Below are positions 23,047 to 34,390 of a stretch of 64,000 nt of DNA, piece after piece. The notes below the pieces were generated by a model that ran no database searches, was not told the origin of the DNA, and saw only the letters and a program-made list of their open reading frames with translations. Position 1 is the first letter of the stretch; each line of letters starts with the position of its first letter. Position numbers and translations under genes: made by a program. The DNA is from Bathymodiolus brooksi. Taxonomy: Eukaryota > Mollusca > Bivalvia > Mytilida > Modiolidae. The stretch covers positions 92,498,233-92,562,232 of the forward strand of contig OY804588.1 in the NCBI GenBank assembly GCA_963680875.1. Direction: 5' to 3'.

Positions 23047-23375
23047 GCTGATCGCAAATTCAAGAAGGCTGTCAAATTGTTGCGACGATCACAAATCCAA
23101 GAAGGCTGTCAACCTGTTGCGATGATCACAAATCCAGGAAGGCTGTCAACCTGTTGCGATGATCACAAATCCAAGAAGGCTGTCAACTTGTTGCGATGGA
23201 TGATCACAAATCCAAGAAGGATGCCAACTTGTTGCGATGATCACAAATTCAAGAAGGCTGTCAACCTGTTGCGATGATCACAAATCCAAGAAGGCTGTCA
23301 ACTTGTTGCGATGATCACAAATCCAAGAAGGATGCCAACTTGTTGCGATGATCACAAATTCAAGAAGGATGCCAA
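23047..23375. repeat. 37-bp tandem repeat, about 9 copies
   Basis: GATCACAAATCCAAGAAGGC followed by TGTCAACCTGTTGCGAT recurs at a 37-bp period. One junction near 23198 has an extra GATG. Variation is between GGCTGTC and GGATGCC and between CCAAG and TCAAG. The open frames through it are by-products of the repeat. Confidence 0.95.
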
Positions 23376-24159
23376 CATGTACCAAAGATTATATATGACT
23401 CGACAGGGTAAACATGCAACATCATATATGAGGCTACTTTATGAGAACAGATATTCTGATTTGACACATTTTTCAAAAACATATATTATTTATTTGTATA
23501 ATGATATACTATAAATAACATTAACATGTATGACTCCCTAAAATAGATTTCATATGATGCGATAGTCGGGGAAAATTTCTTCTTCAACATCCACAAAATG
23601 AAATGTTTAGAAGTTAAGTGTCGACATTTGATTCGTCCTTTCTATCAGTTTGTTGTCTCTATGGAAACCATATTTATTGTCATTGTTATGTAATTTTATT
23701 ACTAGAATAATTTGTTGACACAAGTATCCCCCTTAAAACACCATGTCGTCTTGCTGAAAAAAGAAAATAATATCAATGAGCTTTTTGTTATTTGACGATC
23801 AGTCTTAATTCATTATTATTATTATTATTTTGTTATTTGACGATCAGTCTTAATTCATTATTCTTATTATTATTTTCTTTAAAATTGAGCGTTTTTTCTG
23901 ACAATATGCAAATTATGTGCCATGATATATCTGAAATACTGCTATACGTGGGGCTAAGCACCGTTCAATCAAGCAACACATTTTATTTTGACAATGAAAA
24001 TTCTGGTTTTAAAGTTTCAGTATTCTCCACCTCAAAGAACGTGTAATTGTTTGTTCCAATAGAAAGTGGAAAGCCATTAATTGACGATATGTACAAACTT
24101 CTCTGAAACCTCAAAATTCGTAAATTAAAAAGCGTTGAATTACATTGCTATTGATATTA
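23376..24159. other. Unassigned AT-rich sequence with a 47-bp duplication
   Basis: TTTTGTTATTTGACGATCAG plus TCTTAATTCATTATT is present twice (about 23785 and 23829), each ending in an (ATT)n run. Nothing else was recognised. Confidence 0.6.
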
Positions 24160-24310
24160 GGACGAAAAGTTTGAAGATACCAAATCGAAGACAGACATTG
24201 AAATAGCCAAGAAAAAACGGACGAAAGGACAAACAATGTTCTACAAAACACTACACAGAAAACTAACAATTAAGCAACACGAAACCTACAATCATTGTAT
24301 TCCTCATTGG
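24160..24310 (+). repeat. DR1 dispersed repeat copy
   Basis: AGTTTGAAGATACCAAATCG, AAAGGACAAACAATGTTCTAC, CACAGAAAACTAACAATTAA and GCAACACGAAACC match 5570-5885 in order. There is only one copy of the GATACC end segment here, which shows the state before amplification. Confidence 0.65.
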
Positions 24311-24865
24311 GTGACACAGCGATGGAGGATTACCTTCTCAGTTTCTTCACACCAGGGTTGAAATCAAGCGATCTGATCATAAACGTCATTTATATACAAT
24401 GTACATCGTATTGTAATGTTTTAGAGCAGAAATGATCAATTTTGAAATAGTTTATGTTTGCCATGCAATACAGAAATGTGACACGTGACTGTCTATAGAT
24501 GTCGACTTATTATATATTTGTTTTTTATGTTATTATTGCGGTCTTCCTTTATATATTTTTAAACCCGTTACATAATTTTACTGATGTAAGAACATTATAA
24601 ATTACATATAATATAGAACAATAAAATATCATCTACTTAGTAAATATGTAATAGACAAGGAAATTGTAAATATAAAAACAATAAACCCAGTACGTCGACA
24701 TCCAAATAGCTTTGATAACACCTTAAACTAATGTAACATTAGACCACGTGTTTCCGGTACATGTTTAAGTGGGGACTTTGTCCTAAAAACCATCTTACAG
24801 TATTTTCCGTTTGTGAATTACAACTAAAAAAAGTGTGAAGAAACTGAGAATGAAGTCCAACGTCT

Positions 24866-25078
24866 TTTGTGTCACCGAAGGAGGATTACAATTAATCTTA
24901 GAATTGCAGTCACTATTCAGTTTCTCACTATTCTTGTGTTTGTTGTGTTCGTGTTGTTTTTAGTTTCCTGTGTAGAGTTTTGTAGATCATTGTTTGTCTT
25001 TTCGTTCGTTATTGTTTTGCCATTGCGCTGTCTGTCCTTCGATTGCCAGCTGCCGATAACCCCTTTGTAGTTTACAAC
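24866..25078 (-). repeat. DR1 dispersed repeat copy, minus
   Basis: The plus-strand text TAGTTTCCTGTGTAGAG, TTTGTAGATCATTGTTTGTC, GCTGTCTGTCCTTCGATTG and ATAACCCCTTTGTAG is the reverse complement of the DR1 order. No protein motif is visible in the open frame over it (24867-25070). Confidence 0.6.
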
Positions 25079-25585
25079 TTTTCAGAACATAAAGGTTAGG
25101 GCAAATATATAATATGCAAAGACAAGAGGTATTGGGATATGTTTTGCGTAATGTTAGCAAAATTAAGGTTGAATAATAACAAAATTGATTAATTTCCTTT
25201 TCTTTTTCTCATATAGAATTACATATGTACTGCTTTCAAGTGACATCTTTTTGCTAGAGAAAGAAAATCACACTAAAATACTCTCTGATGTATCGATTCT
25301 TAAAATGACAAAAACTACTCCCCATCTTTGTTTATCTGATGTTCTTGTGGCAAGTAGAATTTTGATTGGCTACAAATTTACTTCTAACACTTCATGGAAG
25401 CCGTGTTGTGTATTTCATACGGCACATAAAATCAATAATCGCTCTCTGCGACCTTTTTTCCCAAAGATACATTTATTTATGTTTTTCCTATAATAAGGAC
25501 ATACTTATTAATGTTAGAACATTCAGATAAAAATGTTATCAGTCTCGAGATTTTATATATCCCGTTTTAAAGGACAGTGGTGTTG
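25079..25585. other. Unassigned sequence
   Basis: The 25185-25493 open frame on the plus strand has no recognised motif and starts at a weak context. No repeats were seen. Confidence 0.35.
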
Positions 25586-27619
25586 CTAAAGGGTGAGGCT
25601 GACATATAACATCTCCAGTCTAAATAACGTATAATAGGAGTGAGGCTGACGTATAACATCTCCAGACTTATATCGTATAATAGGAGTGAGGCTGACATAT
25701 AACATCTCCAGACTGATAATGTATAATAGGAGTGAGGCTGACATATAACATCTCCAGACTGATAACGTATAATAGGAAGGAGGCTGACATATAACATCTC
25801 TAGACTGATAACGTATAATAGGAGTGAGGCTGACATATAACATCTCCAGACTGAAAACGTATAATAGGAATGAGGCTGACATATAACATCTCCAGATTGA
25901 TAACGTATAATAAGAGTGAGGTTGACATATAACATCTCCAGACTGAAAACGTATAATAGGAGTGAGGCTGACATATAACATCTCCAGACTGATAACGTAT
26001 AATATGAGTGAGGCTGACATATAACATATCCAGACTGATAACGTATAATAGGAGTGAGGCTGACATATAACATCTCCAGACTGATAACGTATAATAGGAG
26101 TGAGGCTGACATATAACATCTCCAGACTGATAACGTATAATAGGAGTGAGGCTGACATATAACATCTCCAGACTGATAACGTATAATAGGAGTGAGGCTG
26201 ACATATAACATATCCAGACTGATAACGTATAATAGGAGTGAGGATGACATATAACATCTCCAGACTGATATCGTATAATAGGAAGGAGGCTGACATATAA
26301 CATCTCCAGACTGATAACGTATAATGGGAAGGAGGCTGACATATAACATCTCCAGACTGATAACGTATAATAGGAAGGAGGCTGACATATAACATCTCCA
26401 GACTGATAACGTATAATAGGAGTGAGGCTGACATATAACATCTCCAGACTGATAACGTATAATAGGAGTGAGGCTGACATATAACATCTCCAGACTGATA
26501 ACGCATAATAGGAGTGAGGCTGACATATAACATCTCCAGACTGATAACGTATAATAGGAGTGAGGCTGACATATAACATCTCCAGACTTATAACGTATAA
26601 TAAGAGTGAGGCTGACATATAACATCTCTAGACTGATAACGTATAATAGGAGTGAGGCTGACATATAACATCTCCAGACTGATAACGTATAATAGGAGTG
26701 AGGCTGACATATAACATCTCCAGACTGATAACGTATAATAGGAAGGAGGCTGACATATAACATCTCTAGACTGATAACGTATAATAGGAGTGAGGCTGAC
26801 ATATAACATCTCCAGACTGATAACGTATAATAGGAGTGAGGCTGACATATAACATCTCCAGACTGATAACGTATAATAGGAAGGAGGCTGACATATAACA
26901 TATCCAGACTGATAACGTATAATAGGAGTGAGGCTGACATATAACATCTCCAGACTGATAACGTATAATAGGAGTGAGGCTGACATATAACATCTCCAGA
27001 CTGATAACGTATAATAGGAGTGAGGCTGACATATAACATCTCCAGACTGATAACGTATAATAGGAGTGAGGCTGACATATAACATATCCAGACTGATAAC
27101 GTATAATAGGAGTGAGGCTGACATATAACATCTCCAGACTGATAACGTATAATAGGAGTGAGGCTGACATATAACATCTCCAGACTGATAACGTATAATA
27201 GGAGTGAGGCTGACATATAACATCTCCAGACTGATAACGTATAATAGGAGTGAGGATGACATATAACATCTCCAGACTGATAACGTATAATAGGAGTGAG
27301 GCTGACATATAACATCTCCAGACTGATAACGTATAATAGGAGTGAGGCTGACATATAACATCTCTAGACTGATAACGTATAATAGGAGTGAGGCTGACAT
27401 ATAACATCTCCAGACTGATAACGTATAATAGGAGTGAGGCTGACATATAACATCTCCAGACTGATAACGTATAATAGGAAGGAGGCTGACATATAACATC
27501 TCCAGACTGATAACGTATAATAGGAGTGAGGCTGACATATAACATCTCCAGACTGATAACGTATAATAGGAGTGAGGCTGACATATAACATCTCCAGACT
27601 GATAACGTATAATAGGAGA
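25586..27619. repeat. 46-bp minisatellite, about 44 copies
   Basis: The unit is GGAGTGAGGCTGACATATAA plus CATCTCCAGACTGATAACGTATAATA (46 bp). Variants include GGAAGGAGG, CATATCC, CATCTCTAG, GGATGAC and TTATATC. 46 is not a multiple of three, and no unit has a stop in any minus-strand frame, so all three minus frames stay open for up to about 1.8 kb and yield artefactual proteins of up to about 595 residues. I do not regard these as genes. The right edge lies only a few bases from a MITE. Confidence 0.96.
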
Positions 27620-27627
27620 TCATAATA

Positions 27628-28118
27628 TACAGTATGTTGCCAAAAGTATTGCAACATGTAAAAAAATCCCTGTATAATCAGCCAAAACCATATTTTTTCA
27701 AAAAATTATTGTGAAGTCATTTCTGGATAGATGTTACCAAATTTTACACCAAAACATTCAGAATTGTCTATATTTTGATTGGTTATTTGCTCATTATGTT
27801 TATATGGGTGATTTTTACTTGTTCATAATTTAAACATAACAAATAAAAATTGACTTTGATTTTCCAATATATTTTAACTAAAAATAAATCCCAAAAATTA
27901 ACAATCCTGTTTAAATTATGAACAAATAAAAACCACTCATATAAACATAATGAGCAAATAAACAATCAAAATATAAACAATTCTGAATGTTTTGGTGTAA
28001 AATTTGTTAAAATCTATCCGCAGAAATGACTTCACAATAATGTTTTGAAAAAATATGGTTTTGGTTGATTATATAGGGATTTTTTTACATGTTGCAATAC
28101 TGTTGGCCACATACTGTA
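27628..28118. mobile_element. Palindromic Tc1/mariner-like MITE with TA target duplication
   Basis: The ends TACAGTATGTTGCCAAAAGT and (reverse complement of the right end) TACAGTATGTGGCCAACAGT are inverted, and the arms extend about 210 bp with few mismatches (to about 27837 and from about 27908). TA flanks both sides (27626-27627 and 28119-28120). Ends beginning TACAGT with TA duplication are typical of Tc1/mariner elements. There is no transposase ORF; only about 70 bp separates the arms, so the element is non-autonomous. Confidence 0.9.
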
Positions 28119-28120
28119 TA

Positions 28121-28721
28121 TGTTTGTTTTTTTTTTACATTTTTGTGTGAATTTGTGTAGTCTTGTACCTCGTAACCTTAAACCTTTTCAACTAGATTTA
28201 TAGGAATATATCAAATATACAAAAAATTATTAATGCAATACATGCATGTCATTATTTTACAAATTATTTGGAATATATCATAATAAATCATCAAGTACTT
28301 ACGACGCAAATATATAATTATGATGTGTTTGCTAAAAAAACAACTATCGCCCTGGTCTTCCGGGTGCAGCTGTAAAAATAAATACAAATATAGGTATATA
28401 TGTCAATTACATGCAGGTTTGAAGTGTTTCATTATAAGTCAAAACATGAAATTCTCAGTTATTATCTTCTTGGAATGTATTTATTATTAAGATATATCTA
28501 ATAAGTAAACAGAGGTTTAACAGTTTGGGAGAAATCATTTGATGGAGGTGTTGTATTTAATACAATTTAGACAGTACCACGTGGTCATATAGAAAATATA
28601 GAGAACTCAGAGTTGATCGTCGTAAGAAACAAATTGGTCATGTGACAAATTGTCCCATAAAAGTCCCTGCAAAGTAGGGGAAGCTATATAGAGTCTTGCG
28701 ATAGACAGGTTTATTGAGCTG
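28121..28721. other. Unassigned AT-rich sequence
   Basis: No gene or repeat was recognised between the MITE and the next SINE. Confidence 0.4.
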
Positions 28722-28734
28722 CATTTGTTATACA

Positions 28735-29086
28735 GCGAGTGAATGAATGTTGTTTAACGTCAATTCGGCAATTTTTCAGCTATCTCATGGCGAGAACAAG
28801 TTAATTTTCAATGAGATGGTGATTAGGTCCGTTTTGTATTAGACCAACAAGCTCAGATGGATTTTTATAGTGCTAACTCATTGAATCAACAGTCCGCGGA
28901 TGGACATGTCGCCCCACCCGGATTCCGAGCTATTCAGTCTTTGCTCTTTCTCCTTGATGCTGAGTGCTTAGGGGGGAAGCAACAAATACCAATTTCATAG
29001 TCTTTGGTTTGACCCGATCGGGGATAGCACCCACGATCTACCACACTCGAGGCGAGCACGCTAACCATTATACCTTCGATGCGGTT
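28735..29086 (-). mobile_element. SINE-2 copy with target-site duplication
   Basis: It is flanked by CATTTGTTATACA (28722-28734) and CATTTGTTGTACA (29087-29099), a 13-bp duplication with one mismatch. The minus-strand head is ATAATGGTTAGCGTGCTCGC, with a worn B box (GTGGGTGCTATCCCC). The body includes CAGTCCGCGGATGGACATGT, and the 3' end reads ACATTCATTCACTCGC on the minus strand. The duplication fixes both ends at about 352 bp and shows it moved by target-primed insertion. Confidence 0.88.
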
Positions 29087-29099
29087 CATTTGTTGTACA

Positions 29100-29420
29100 C
29101 AGATAAATGTTTTTATTGTGTTTAATTAGTAAATAGTGATATGTGTACAATAAAGTATATATTTTGAGTAAAGGTTATAGCGAGTACCATTCATATGTAT
29201 GTTTTATGTTTTATTTATTACCCCTTAGAATAGAATTACTCTATATTCAGACGAAGGGAGTTAGGGAGAATATAGTTAGAGTGGCTGTAAAAACGTTCTG
29301 TATATAATAGATGTAATTAAAAGTATTGAATTTACCTTTGAGACACAAACAATTGGATTTGGATGATCTTAGATTAAATATTGGCCACAGCTGGTCCTAG
29401 CGGTCTTTTGTTTTTGTTCG
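29100..29420. other. Unassigned sequence
   Basis: Nothing was recognised between the two SINEs. Confidence 0.4.
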
Positions 29421-29905
29421 TCGATACAACATTATGTGATAAAGTTTGTGTGTGACTTGAGACAGGTTGGTGGTTTTCTGTGTGACTTGAGACAGGTTGG
29501 TGTTTTTCTCTATACAACATTATGTGATAAAGTTTGTGTGTGACTTGAGACAGGTTGGTGGTTTTCTGTGCGACTTGAGACAGGTTGGTGGTTTTCTGTG
29601 TGACTTGAGACAGGTTGGTGGTTTTCTGTGTGACTTGAGACAGGTTGGTGGTTTTCTGTGTGACTTGAGACAGGTTGGTGGTTTTCTGTGTGACTTGAGA
29701 CAGGTTGGTGGTTTTCTGTGTGACTTGAGACAGGTTGGTGGTTTTCTGTGTGACTTGAGACAGGTTGGTGGTTTTCTGTGTGACTTGAGACAGGTTGGTG
29801 GTTTTCTGCGGGTATCTGTGTTTCCTTCACTAATAAAACAGACCGCCACGACATAGCTGAAATATTGTTGACAGTGGCGTTAAAACCATAACGCAAACCG
29901 TAACC
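29421..29905 (+). mobile_element. RUDI-like SINE with internal 30-bp expansion
   Basis: Begins at CGTCGATACAACATTATGTG and ends with ATATTGTTGACAGTGGCGTT and AACGCAAACCGTAACC. Between them the segment TGTGTGACTTGAGACAGGTT plus GGTGGTTTTC is repeated. The head is missing. The 5' part (TACAACATTATGTGATAAAG) is itself duplicated at 29512-29535. Confidence 0.87.
29446..29809. repeat. 30-bp tandem expansion in the SINE core, about 11 copies
   Basis: TGACTTGAGACAGGTTGGTG recurs every 30 bp from 29570 to 29809, with two earlier copies around an intervening piece of SINE body. The unit equals the GTGACTTGNGACAGGTCGG to GGTTTTC segment of the SINE. A 30-bp period is a multiple of three, so open frames on both strands (10-residue repeats) are by-products. 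Confidence 0.95.
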
Positions 29906-30120
29906 TTTTGTTGTTGTCTGTTGTCTACTATTAATTTTCAAAATCACAGTTAAGAGAAGGTTGTGGGTTTCTCCGGGTACTGCGATGTCTTCCACCAATA
30001 AAACTTACCACGACGATATAACTGATATTGTTGAAAATGACGTTAAACACCGTAATCATAACCCTAGTATTTTGTTGCTGTCGGTAGTCTGCTATTAACT
30101 TAAAAAATCACAGTAAAGAG
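29906..30120 (+). mobile_element. SINE 3' fragment in a tandem duplication with its flank
   Basis: A second SINE 3' end (GGGTTTCTCCGGGTACTG, CACCAATAAAACTTACCACG, GATATTGTTGAAAATGACGT) ends near 30066. The following bases (TTTGTTGCTGTCGGTAGTCTGC, AAAATCACAGTAAAGAG) repeat those after the previous copy (29907-29955). So about 160 bp of SINE end plus flank is duplicated in tandem. Confidence 0.7.
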
Positions 30121-30373
30121 CTATGGTTTCCGGACATCACATTTGTTATTAACAGGACACTTAATCAAATTCTGAGTGAGTAATAATTTACCGATCCATT
30201 AAATATAAACATAAAAATGCATATTATGTAATAATAACTGATACGACAAGCTATTAATCATACATACATGCAGAACTGATTATTACATTTGTACCAAGGT
30301 ATAGGATATATTATACAGTACGACGAAAAGCATGCAAATCTCGCAGCATTTAGCAATACAATGATGAGAAGCA

Positions 30374-30556
30374 CAGTCACCCATATATTATTACACTGGT
30401 ATGGTGTTGCAGATATAATTACAATAATTATTTGGCACAAGCCAGACCCAAAGCGGAATCATTACAGTCACCCATATATTATTACACTGGTATGGTGTTG
30501 CAGATATAATTACAATAATTATTTGGCACAAGCCAGACCCAAAGCGGAATCATTAC
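30374..30556. repeat. 91-bp direct duplication
   Basis: CAGTCACCCATATATTATTA starts at 30374 and again at 30465. The two 91-bp units are practically identical through CCCAAAGCGGAATCATTACA. The open frame crossing them has no recognised motif. Confidence 0.95.
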
Positions 30557-30889
30557 ATAGTTTTACCATTTACAGATCCTACAAATAATTTGTCAATGGT
30601 GATTAATTCAGTACATTGTTGTTTAATAAACAAAGACATACAACATAAAACAAGAGAATCTATCTCACGCTTCAGGGGAAATTAGTCATGTGACATTGCA
30701 AAAGAATACAATAAAAAGCTGTGCGGTTACTATGACGACCACATAATACTAATACGTCAATTGTTAGTATATGTACGACATGTGGAGGATTTTGTTAACT
30801 CTTGTTAAACAAAATAAACATTGTTTTTGATCGTATTGTAGAAAATGTTGTAATGTAAATTAACTTTTCTTTTTTTGTTAGCAACGTAA

Positions 30890-32745
30890 TATCTTTTATT
30901 CAAATGCTTGCTACAATTAACACGCCAAAAGTCCAAGCTCCTTTTGGTGTTTCCCTGTTACACCCTGTTCTGATTATCCAGGGCTATAATCAGAATTACA
31001 TGAAATGTATACAACCTAAATACAATGTCTATTTAATACCTTTTGGAAACATTTATTTATTTTCCATTTAGTATGTAATTTGTTTACCTTTATTAAAAAT
31101 GTATTCCTTTGAAGTGTTTTATTTTCTTTTATTCTTTTAATATATTCAATAAACATTAATATACTTTGTTTTCTGTTCAGATATATAATACGATTTGTAG
31201 ATGGAAAACCCTACAACTCTTATCAAAAAATTTAATGCAAGATAGTTTTTATCATCTATCTTATATCCAAGTACTATATGTTTCAAAGTAATTTTGGTTT
31301 CGATACCCAAACCCTTCATTAAATTCTGAAATGTTTTCCAAAACTCTTTTAGAAAGGCACAAGTAATAAAATAATGAGAGTATTCTTCACCTAATTTGCA
31401 GAAATTACATAGACAATTTTCCATTTGAAAAGTAAAACTTTATTTGGAATAAATGAAAAAGTTTCCATCTGAACATTTCAAGTTTGTTTTCTTCAAGAAA
31501 TTTGAAAATGAAAAAAAATAGACTACTTGTAATTGGTTTTTCAGACAACACTAAATAATTAATCCAATAATGTGTACTAATAGGTTTTGATAATTTAACA
31601 TTCACCAGTTTATTATATAATAACTTATTAGACAATGTAGATAAATTAATAAACTGATCGTTCCAGATGAAATAATCTTTTTTGATATTTACAATACTTT
31701 TAACTGAGCTTTCTGTTTTTAGAACTTCTATCCAATTCTTTAGGAAAGCTTTTCTAAGAATACTAAATTCAGATATCCAATTAGATTTACTTTTTAATTT
31801 TTGAAGAATAAATTCTTGTGTAATTTTTACCATTTTTATCATTAACAAAAAATATTCCACTAATAATCCATTCTTTAAAAAATAAATATTTATTTTCAAA
31901 TGTAATAAATCTATTTCCCCATAAAATTTGCTTTCTTACATTACTGAATGTTAATGGTGAACTTAATTGACCACCACCTGTTTTTATCCAACTGGTCAAA
32001 ACTTTTTTGTAGAATTCGGGGATATTATTTAGAAACTGTTGATGTTTTTTCACATCTATGTTCATATAAAACATAAGCCTTTTTTTTCCCAAATACATTT
32101 AAATATTTTAGTGGAATCAGTTTCCATTTCGAAAATTTTGAGTCAGTTAGTCTACTTACCCATGATGCCTTCAAAGATATAAAATAACTTTCTATATCTA
32201 TTATTTTCAGCCCACCCTTCTCAAAATATCCTATCAATGTATTTCTTTTTACTTTATCTGGTTTCCCATTCCATATAAATTTAAAACACTTGCTCTCTAT
32301 CTCTTTTCGTATTTTTCAGGAATAACACATGAACTAACAATAAAAGTCAAAATAGGTATAATCAAAGCTTTAATGATTAGTACTTTACCCAACATTGAGA
32401 GATTTCACTTTGACCATGATAAAGATAACCTATTCATTTTTTCAATCTTTTTTTCCCAATTAATTTTTTCACATTCTATTTAATCATGACCATAATAAAT
32501 ACCTAAGGACTTTATTGGTTTGTTTGTCCATTTAATATTTTCTACCTTATCTTTATTGTGTTTTAGTTTCCCAATCCACAACCCCTCTGTCTTATTTCTA
32601 TTTATCATTAAACCTGAAAAAGTGCCAAAAATTTCAATTTCGTTCATAGCAACAGATATATCGTTTTAGAGTTAAAATATAGTGTTGTGTCATCTGCTAA
32701 TTGCGAAATTGTTATACTATGTGTTTGTTCAGGAAAGGCGTGCAT
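30890..32745 (-). pseudogene. L1/Tx1-like LINE, 3' part of ORF2, decayed
   Basis: Reading the minus strand, the RT catalytic motif LADDTTLYF lies near 32675-32700. It is followed by KTEGLWIGKL, PIKSLGIYYG, LGKVLIIKALIIPIL, KCFKFIWNGKP, GYFEKGGLKIIDI and SLKASWVSRL, and by a C-terminal CxxC...H...C knuckle (CNFCKLGEEYSHYFITC, about 31400-31350). This order is that of L1/Tx1-clade ORF2 from the RT C motif to the end. The frame is broken by several stops and shifts. Everything 5' of the RT C motif is absent, as in 5'-truncated insertions. The 3' UTR end is not sharply visible (about 30850-30900). Confidence 0.85.
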
Positions 32746-33073
32746 TTCTCGCTCGCTAAAATTTAAGGATTTTGGATAGTTCTGTTTGGAATTTTGGACC
32801 TATACTCGGCATATGTGAATATTATTTACTTTACGATACATTATGCTTTAAACTTCTGTTTTTGGTGGTTCCAGAATCCATTTTTTCTTTGTGTATTTTG
32901 AAATTTGATTGCGACCATACCTTGATATACACAGGGGCTAATTGAAACAATATTTTCGAAAACAGTTCACAAATGGTTAGATCGAATTGGACTTTGGACT
33001 CATAGTAAATATATAACTGTTTCGTAGTGAAAATAACCTTTTGCCCTTACCATTAGCCAATCACAAACACAAA

Positions 33074-34207
33074 ATGTCATTGAATGAAACATCTACTCTC
33101 ATTGCGCAAAACAGGAAAATAGTGGAAGCGGCGCATAGTGACACATTAGAACTCAATGCCCTGCTGAATATGATACTGCAAATAGTGACAAACATTGACA
33201 AAAGAATATTAATAATGGAAACAACGATGATAAAAGGCGTCGATGACCTAAAGAAGGAAATACTGTCGGTATCAGTGAGAGTAAGAAAGTTAGAGAATCT
33301 ATCAACTGATCTTACCATAAAGTAACGGAATGTGAATCTAGCTGCCAAGGAGTAAGCCATCGTTTTGACAATGTCGACAAACAGATCAAGACGAATACTA
33401 GAAACATCATTCATCACGATCAAAGACATAATAAACTAGAAGAAAATCCCAATGAATCAAATGCAGATCGAAGCCAAAGTGAAAAATATGGAATGTTTAC
33501 ACCAGCGCATTCGTGTCTTAGAATCCAAGATAAAGTCGGGAAACACCAGTATATCACAGAATTCAACCAACAACGAGTTCAGAGAGCTTCAGGAATCCGT
33601 TATAGATTTATGATGCCGCTCCATGAAAAACAATATCATTTTTACAAATTTAGCAGAACAACCAACAGAAGATGTGGAGAAAAAACTACGCACATTTATA
33701 TTTGAGAAACTAGGAATCGAACACAAAATTGAGATTGGAAATGTTCATCGCTTCGGGAAGAGAAACAACGATAGACCGAGACCGATAGTCGCAAGATTGT
33801 TGTACCATAAAGACTTGCGTATGGTTCTTGATCAGGCGACATGGCTCAAAAACACACCTTATGGAATACATCAGCAGTTCCCTAAACCTATTGAGGATAA
33901 ACGTCGAAAGCTTTATCCTGTGCTGAAAGACGCTAAGAGACAGGGAAAAAATGCGGTGCTTGTTCGGGACAAGTTATTTATTAACGACTCGCAATACTTT
34001 GTCGATGACACTGATGAGGCAACACACGTAAACCGAATTAACTACCGTGACTCTCTCGTCGTTCCGATTCATCTCCGCTGGTCACCGGAAACGCCTACTA
34101 GAATAGCCATGGGACGCAAAAACAGTATATTCATGACTAATAAAAATAAAACTGTTATATCTATTGATGCATGTCATATGCTAAATACCAATAAGAGTAT
34201 CCATTGA
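33074..34207 (+). pseudogene. LINE ORF1 (coiled coil plus RRM-like domain), frameshifted
   Basis: The first ATG is at 33074. Residues 1-85 are Leu/Ile-heptad rich (coiled-coil-like). The frame stops at 33325 and continues in other frames (HRFDNVDKQIKTNTRN; then KVKNMECLHQRIRVLESKIK). It ends with an intact C-terminal half at 33623-34207 carrying NNIIFTNLAEQ, EIGNVHRFGKR, RPRPIVARLLY and AKRQGKNAVLVRDKLFIN. That half matches the RRM/C-terminal part of L1-type ORF1 proteins (RNA-binding chaperone of the retrotransposon RNP). At least three frameshifts are needed, near 33325, 33445 and 33610. Confidence 0.8.
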
Positions 34208-34390
34208 ATACCTACAACCCCTGGTATTGAGTGTAAATGTGATCCATGTGTATGCTATCTAAGTATATGCGATTATTATTCTGCGCTTGAAAATGAAACA
34301 CTGTATTTCGAACATTTATTTCAATATTATAATAACCGAGTAATTATCAGTAGTGAAAACAAACCTTTAAATGTTATTAAAGGCTCTGAT

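Noticed and set aside
25567..27623. Long minus-strand open frames (up to about 595 residues) with a 46-residue repeat
   Set aside because: They are fully explained by a 46-bp minisatellite without stops in any minus frame. Three overlapping frames are equally open, and no frame-specific constraint is visible.
29497..29998. Open frames of 10-residue repeats on both strands
   Set aside because: Produced by a 30-bp expansion (multiple of three) of the SINE core.
33061..33429. Minus-strand open frame of 122 residues
   Set aside because: Antisense to the coiled-coil region of the LINE ORF1.
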